Shown here: positions 60,959 through 64,000 of the stretch, piece by piece
Layout of the letters: every line of letters starts with the position of its first letter
How positions within the stretch are numbered: position 1 is the first letter of the stretch
From: Pigmentiphaga sp. NML030171
GTDB lineage: Bacteria; Pseudomonadota; Gammaproteobacteria; Burkholderiales; Burkholderiaceae_B
Direction of reading: 5' to 3'
Assembly (NCBI RefSeq): GCF_002188635.1
Contig: NZ_NINX01000019.1
Coordinates: 24,484-88,483 of the forward strand
Length of the DNA stretch: 64,000 nucleotides
The notes under the pieces: model-generated
Told to the model about the DNA's origin: nothing
Seen by the model: only the letters and a program-made list of their open reading frames with translations
Databases searched by the model: none
Made by a program: the position numbers and the translations under genes

Positions 60959-61000
60959 GATTCATTTGTCAATGCTGTTTTGTTTTTCCGGGAGTGATGA

Positions 61001-61654
61001 ATGGCGACACGCAAGCAAGCTCGAGTGAAGGAAACACCTCCACCTGAGCCGACGATCAAAGACGAGCTTCGTGCGTTGAAGGTAGACAGGATCCTTCAGG
61101 TTGCAGCCAAGCTCTTCATAGAGCGTGGTTTTGTCGGGACGACCATGGAAGCGATCGCTGATCAGATGAGCATGACCAAGCCGTTCATCTATCAGTTCTT
61201 CCCGAACAAGCATGCATTGTTGGCGGCCATCTGCGATCGCGAATTGCGAGACTCGCTTTCCATGCTGAATGCCCCTCTGACCGACGATGGCCCTCCCGAG
61301 CAAAGGCTGGTAAATTTCGTTCGAATCGCGACTCTGCGCAATATCGAAAACCGCGGGCTTTGGAGCTTGATGTCGGTTGAAGAAAAGCATCTTCCCAAAG
61401 AGATGCTTTCCGACATCCGTGCGCTTGAGATGCAGTTCCACAAGCGTTTGACCGCCATCATCGAAGCCGGGGCGAAGTCCGGGGCTTTCGTGGCCGCCCA
61501 CCCCGAGCTGGCTTCCAGGGCCGTCATGGGCATGACGCAGTGGGTCAGACGCTGGTACAAGGGAACGGCAGACACTTCCCCCCAGGACGTGGCTGACGAA
61601 CTTTGCGTACTGTCGCTACGCATGCTCGGCTACCAGGGAAACGCAGCTTTGTAA
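61001..61654 (+). CDS. TetR family regulator of the catabolic cluster
   Basis: A 217-aa repressor-type protein. HTH: KVDRILQVAAKLFIERGFVGTTMEAIADQMSMTKPFIYQFFPNKHALLAAICDREL (about residues 27-82). The ligand domain has LMSVEEKHLPKEMLSDIRALEMQFHKRLTAIIEAGAKSG. A 25-residue N-terminal extension is charged and Pro-rich. It is central in the cluster and divergent from the thiolase operon. The seven TACYNNNNRGTA sites in the cluster's three promoter regions probably bind it, with an acyl-CoA as the likely inducer (inference from TetR regulators of CoA pathways). It converges on the MaoC gene, 12 nt away. Confidence 0.9.
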   Translation: MATRKQARVKETPPPEPTIKDELRALKVDRILQVAAKLFIERGFVGTTMEAIADQMSMTKPFIYQFFPNKHALLAAICDRELRDSLSMLNAPLTDDGPPEQRLVNFVRIATLRNIENRGLWSLMSVEEKHLPKEMLSDIRALEMQFHKRLTAIIEAGAKSGAFVAAHPELASRAVMGMTQWVRRWYKGTADTSPQDVADELCVLSLRMLGYQGNAAL

Positions 61655-61666
61655 TCGGCGCCTTGT

Positions 61667-62035
61667 TCATTGCTGTTCGCCGGGGCGTACCGTTGCCGAA
61701 CCGGCAATGACCAGCTCGCCGCGTTCGTTCTCGACCCAGACTTCCAATCCGCCGCTTTCCGTGGCTCTTGCACCGGCGCGAACGGTATTGCCAAGTCGCA
61801 CGGGTCTCACGAAACGGATGTCCAGAGCAGCGTGTGCCCCGTCAAAACCGGGTACGCGCGAAAGTACGTCCCAAACCAAGCCAAGTGACAGAGTGCCATG
61901 GGCAATGACACCGCCCATGGCCGTCTTCATTGCAAAGTCCGAATCCAGGTGAATCGGATTGAAGTCATCGGTTACCTCGGCATATAGAGCGACAGCTTCC
62001 TGAGTGACCTCCAGGTCATGCGAATGGTATTCCAT
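61667..62035 (-). CDS. MaoC-like (R)-enoyl-CoA hydratase family protein
   Basis: A 122-aa single hot-dog domain. The hydratase 2 motif is DDFNPIHLDSDFAMKTAMGGVIAHG, with the catalytic Asp/Asn and His. AAGG just before the ATG at 62035 overlaps the stop of the preceding hot-dog gene, so translation is coupled; longer starts (62062, 62071) would overlap that gene. Likely an obligate partner of the preceding protein, together giving the double hot-dog found in larger MaoC enzymes. It hydrates an enoyl-CoA. Confidence 0.85.
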   Translation of the reverse strand: MEYHSHDLEVTQEAVALYAEVTDDFNPIHLDSDFAMKTAMGGVIAHGTLSLGLVWDVLSRVPGFDGAHAALDIRFVRPVRLGNTVRAGARATESGGLEVWVENERGELVIAGSATVRPGEQQ

Positions 62036-62039
62036 GACC

Positions 62040-62468
62040 TTACCTTGCCCAAAGTGCAACATGGGTGCCATGAAACAAAGGCCGCCCATCCTGGCCCGCG
62101 CTTTGCATCTCCAGATCGACCCACAGTCTTCCCCCCCTTTCGGCCTTGCGTGCACACACAAGCGTGGTGTGCAGCACTTCGCCTATAGAAGGCAATTCGC
62201 GGATAACGAATCTCTGGCTAGCGTGAATCCCTCCAGGCGGGCGGAAAGGGATGAGCGCCATGAACGACCGGATCGATATCACAGACGTCATCCCCACGGG
62301 CATGCGACCGCCTTCGCGACAAATTCCGTAGACGCTGCACCAAGCGTCCACAAGTGACTCGGAAAGCTCAAGTCGATGGCACCCGTACGAGCGCCCGACC
62401 TCGATTGCGGCGAAGTCGGTGAGCTCCGACGTGGACAGGCATGCGTGATCGGCGGGGGGAATTTTCAT
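62040..62468 (-). CDS. MaoC N-terminal-type hot-dog dehydratase subunit
   Basis: A 142-aa protein resembling the N-terminal half of FAS1-type/MaoC dehydratases: FAAIEVGRSYGCHRLELSESLVDAWCSVYG at the start and VIRELPSIGEVLHTTLVCARKAERGGRLWVDLEMQSAGQDGRPLFHGTHVALWAR. The hydratase 2 motif is absent here and present in the next gene, as in heteromeric (R)-hydratases. The start at 62468 lies 29 nt from the nearest TetR-like site. Call based on pattern and context. Confidence 0.72.
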   Translation of the reverse strand: MKIPPADHACLSTSELTDFAAIEVGRSYGCHRLELSESLVDAWCSVYGICREGGRMPVGMTSVISIRSFMALIPFRPPGGIHASQRFVIRELPSIGEVLHTTLVCARKAERGGRLWVDLEMQSAGQDGRPLFHGTHVALWAR

Positions 62469-62497
62469 TGAAGGAACTCTTAAGATCAGCCAAAACA

Positions 62498-62574
62498 TAC
62501 CATGAAGTATATTTTTATTCAAACAAGTATATTTATCTTTACTACCAAAAAGTACTTTTATATACTGATCGGTA
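62498..62574. promoter_or_regulatory. Three TACYNNNNRGTA operators between the hot-dog and cyclase genes
   Basis: TACCATGAAGTA (62498-62509), TACCAAAAAGTA (62543-62554) and TACTGATCGGTA (62563-62574). The last two are 20 bp apart centre to centre, as in the Bug promoter. The 155-nt region is strongly AT-rich. Confidence 0.72.
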
Positions 62575-62623
62575 AGTCCCGGCACCATGGTGCTGCGGAG
62601 ATCACCTTGAGGAGACGGCTTCC

Positions 62624-63673
62624 GTGACAAGCAGACGCTGGGTTCAGCGACCCGAAGGATCCAACTGGGGCGACTTTGGTGACGACGACCAGCTCGGTCG
62701 ACTGAACCTTCTGACGCCCGAACGAACCTTGGCTGCCGTGGCGGAAGTCAAGGATGGACGGACTTTTTGCCTGAGCCTGCCGCTCGACTTCCCGGGGGGC
62801 AATGTACTCAATCCGAATCGCCATCCCCCTGTACTGCGACCGACAAAGCGCCACGGGCACATGGGTTTGAACTTCAGGATGCAGGCTGTCGAGCCGATGC
62901 GCACAGACGTGCTGAGCGATGACCTCGCAACCCTGTACCTCCAGTATTCGACCCAGTGGGATGGCTTGGCGCACGTGGGCTCGATGTTCGACGTCGCTGG
63001 CGACGGCATTCCACGTGCCGTGTACTACAACGGATTCCGGGCCGACATCGATGTCCGCGCGAATCCCGCTTCACCGGAGGCCGACGTCAATGATGCGGAA
63101 CAAGTCACATCGAGCGCCGCGTTCCTGGGCATCGAGCATATGGCCACAAAAGGGACGCAGGGGCGGGGGGTACTACTGGATCTGCACGGCCAATTCGGCG
63201 CCGGCAGAACGCTCGTCGGATGGCGCGAGTTGCGCTCGGCAATGGTGTCGCAAGGCGTCATCGTGGAGCCGGGGGACATTCTGTGCCTTCACACCGGGTT
63301 TGCGGACGTGCTCTTGCGGATGGACAAGAAACCTGATCGAGCCGTCCTTGATTCGACCGGTAGTGTGCTTGATGGCCGCGATCCCGATCTCCTGAGGTGG
63401 ATTACGGACTCCGGCGTTGCAGCCATCGCCGCCGACAACTATGCGGTCGAGGCGTACCCGGCCCGACCAACCGGACCGATCTGTTGCTCGGCTCTCCCGC
63501 TGCACGAGCATTGCCTGTTCAAGCTGGGGGTCCACCTGGGCGAACTTTGGCATCTGGGACCGCTGAACTCTTATCTTCGGGATCGTAGGCGCAGCAGATT
63601 TCTCTTGACTGCGCCACCACTCCGACTTCCCGGCGCGATTGCCTCGCCAGTCACACCTGTCGCAACGGTTTAG
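62624..63673 (+). CDS. Cyclase family protein (kynurenine formamidase-like fold)
   Basis: A 349-aa protein of the putative cyclase family. The metal motif, normally HxGTHxDxPxH, appears as STQWDGLAHVGSMF, keeping Asp and the last His but with Gln in place of the first Thr-His pair; this Gln-Trp-Asp form occurs in a branch of the family. Other marks are GRGVLLDLHGQFGAG, VIVEPGDILCLHTGFADVLL, GVAAIAADNYAVEAYPA and CSALPLHEHCLFKLGVHLGELWHLG. Probably a metal-dependent hydrolase of a lactone, amide or cyclic diketone intermediate. Start is GTG at 62624, after GAGGAG. It reads toward the broken monooxygenase gene, 25 nt downstream. Confidence 0.82.
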   Translation: MTSRRWVQRPEGSNWGDFGDDDQLGRLNLLTPERTLAAVAEVKDGRTFCLSLPLDFPGGNVLNPNRHPPVLRPTKRHGHMGLNFRMQAVEPMRTDVLSDDLATLYLQYSTQWDGLAHVGSMFDVAGDGIPRAVYYNGFRADIDVRANPASPEADVNDAEQVTSSAAFLGIEHMATKGTQGRGVLLDLHGQFGAGRTLVGWRELRSAMVSQGVIVEPGDILCLHTGFADVLLRMDKKPDRAVLDSTGSVLDGRDPDLLRWITDSGVAAIAADNYAVEAYPARPTGPICCSALPLHEHCLFKLGVHLGELWHLGPLNSYLRDRRRSRFLLTAPPLRLPGAIASPVTPVATV

Positions 63674-63698
63674 ACAACAGCAACCACTTTTCAATGCC

Positions 63699-63874
63699 AT
63701 GAAAGAAACACCTTCTCTCCCCGTCTGCATCATCGGCGCCGGCTCCTCCGGAGTCACGACCGCCAAGGCCTTGCTGGAACATGGTGTCGAGTTCGATTGC
63801 TTCGAGATCGGATCCGATATCGGAGGCATGTGGCGCTATAAAAACGACAATGGCATGTCGTCCGCGTATCGCAG
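63699..63874 (+). pseudogene. Flavin-containing monooxygenase, interrupted by an IS element
   Basis: The first 58-59 codons of an FMO/Baeyer-Villiger-type monooxygenase: VCIIGAGSSGVTTAKALLEHGVEFDCFEIGSDIGGMWRY (FAD-binding GxGxxG) and KNDNGMSSAYRS, after which family members read LHIN. At 63875 the sequence switches to an IS terminus, and the frame stops at 63911 after 70 codons. The NADPH site and the rest of the protein are lost from this side, so the gene is inactive unless the IS is removed. It was probably co-transcribed with the cyclase gene as part of the TetR regulon. Confidence 0.85.
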
Positions 63875-64000
63875 TGAATCACACCGGGAATCGCGGAGGC
63901 TGTTTTGTTAAAGTAAAACAGATTCCGCAGCGGATGCCGCGAGTTGTCGATAGTAACGCTCTTCGGCTTCTGCCGGCGGGATATCACCGATCGATCCGAG
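63875..64000. mobile_element. IS3-family insertion sequence end (continues past the window)
   Basis: The terminus reads TGAATCACACCGGGAATCGC..., typical of IS3-family (IS51/IS407-like) terminal repeats that start with TGA. It abuts exactly the point where homology to flavin monooxygenases ends. The transposase C-terminus is encoded inward on the minus strand. The other end and the target duplication lie outside the window. Confidence 0.82.
63908..64000 (-). CDS. IS3-family transposase OrfB, C-terminal fragment
   Basis: The minus strand encodes LGSIGDIPPAEAEERYYRQ followed by LAASAAESVLL and a stop at 63908, the standard end of IS3-family DDE transposases (usually GNIPPAEAEARYY). The catalytic domain lies beyond the window edge. 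The stop is 33 nt inside the IS terminus, as expected for these elements. Confidence 0.85.
   Translation of the reverse strand, partial: LGSIGDIPPAEAEERYYRQLAASAAESVLL

Noticed and set aside
63754..63987. Minus-strand frame of 77 codons across the IS boundary
   Set aside because: It runs through both FMO and IS sequence in a frame other than the transposase; the real transposase frame ends at 63908.
1..64000. CRISPR arrays, tRNA or rRNA genes, prophage
   Set aside because: I looked for regular direct repeats, cloverleaf-like segments and phage structural genes and saw none.

Overview
The window is about 64 kb of GC-rich DNA, densely coding on both strands with many 4-base ATGA gene overlaps. 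It contains a Bug/TctC-type periplasmic receptor, several branched-chain-type ABC transporters and a REP-like hairpin element. This combination suggests a chromosomal segment of a Burkholderiales bacterium, most likely Alcaligenaceae (Bordetella/Achromobacter type). That assignment is an inference from gene content and composition. No rRNA, tRNA or CRISPR array was seen.

Layout. 1-9.8 kb: an NhaA antiporter cut by the left edge, a quinone oxidoreductase/GST pair, an M23 peptidase, WrbA, small secreted proteins, a DHA2 exporter and a 705-aa EF-hand membrane protein of unknown function. 9.8-21.0 kb: one operon with a complete HAAT-type ABC importer (receptor, fused LivH-LivM permease, LivG, LivF), a soluble SdhA-like flavoprotein, a very small [2Fe-2S] protein, a MarR-like regulator and a fused 5-oxoprolinase/hydantoinase. 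It looks like an uptake and degradation unit for a lactam, hydantoin or related compound. 21.0-30.9 kb: a coiled-coil/propeller protein, two candidate small membrane proteins, a FabG-like SDR, a metallophosphatase lipoprotein, an MHS transporter, and an HxlR regulator divergent from an MFS exporter.

31.0-35.3 kb: a vitamin B6 homeostasis group (PtsJ regulator, YggS/PLPBP, PdxK kinase) with a redoxin and a class I glutamine amidotransferase. 35.3-40.3 kb: a CrtI-like oxidoreductase divergent from TetR, a MarR/Bcr-type efflux operon controlled by a very large palindrome, a GNAT acetyltransferase and a secreted nuclease. 40.4-52.6 kb: a nitrogen-scavenging block with allophanate hydrolase, urea carboxylase, a GntR regulator and the urea importer urtABCDE. 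The two transcription units share a -24/-12 (sigma-54-like) promoter followed by the same GntR-type palindrome.

52.7-63.9 kb: a catabolic gene cluster of visibly lower GC. It encodes a TetR regulator, a thiolase-like/DUF35 pair, an NDP-forming acyl-CoA synthetase, SDR, two crotonases, a nitronate monooxygenase-like protein, a Bug receptor, two hot-dog dehydratase-type proteins, a cyclase and a flavin monooxygenase. Seven copies of the palindrome TACYNNNNRGTA lie in its three promoter regions, so it reads as one TetR-controlled CoA-dependent pathway for an unknown acid. The flavin monooxygenase gene is broken after about 59 codons by an IS3-family element that runs off the right edge.
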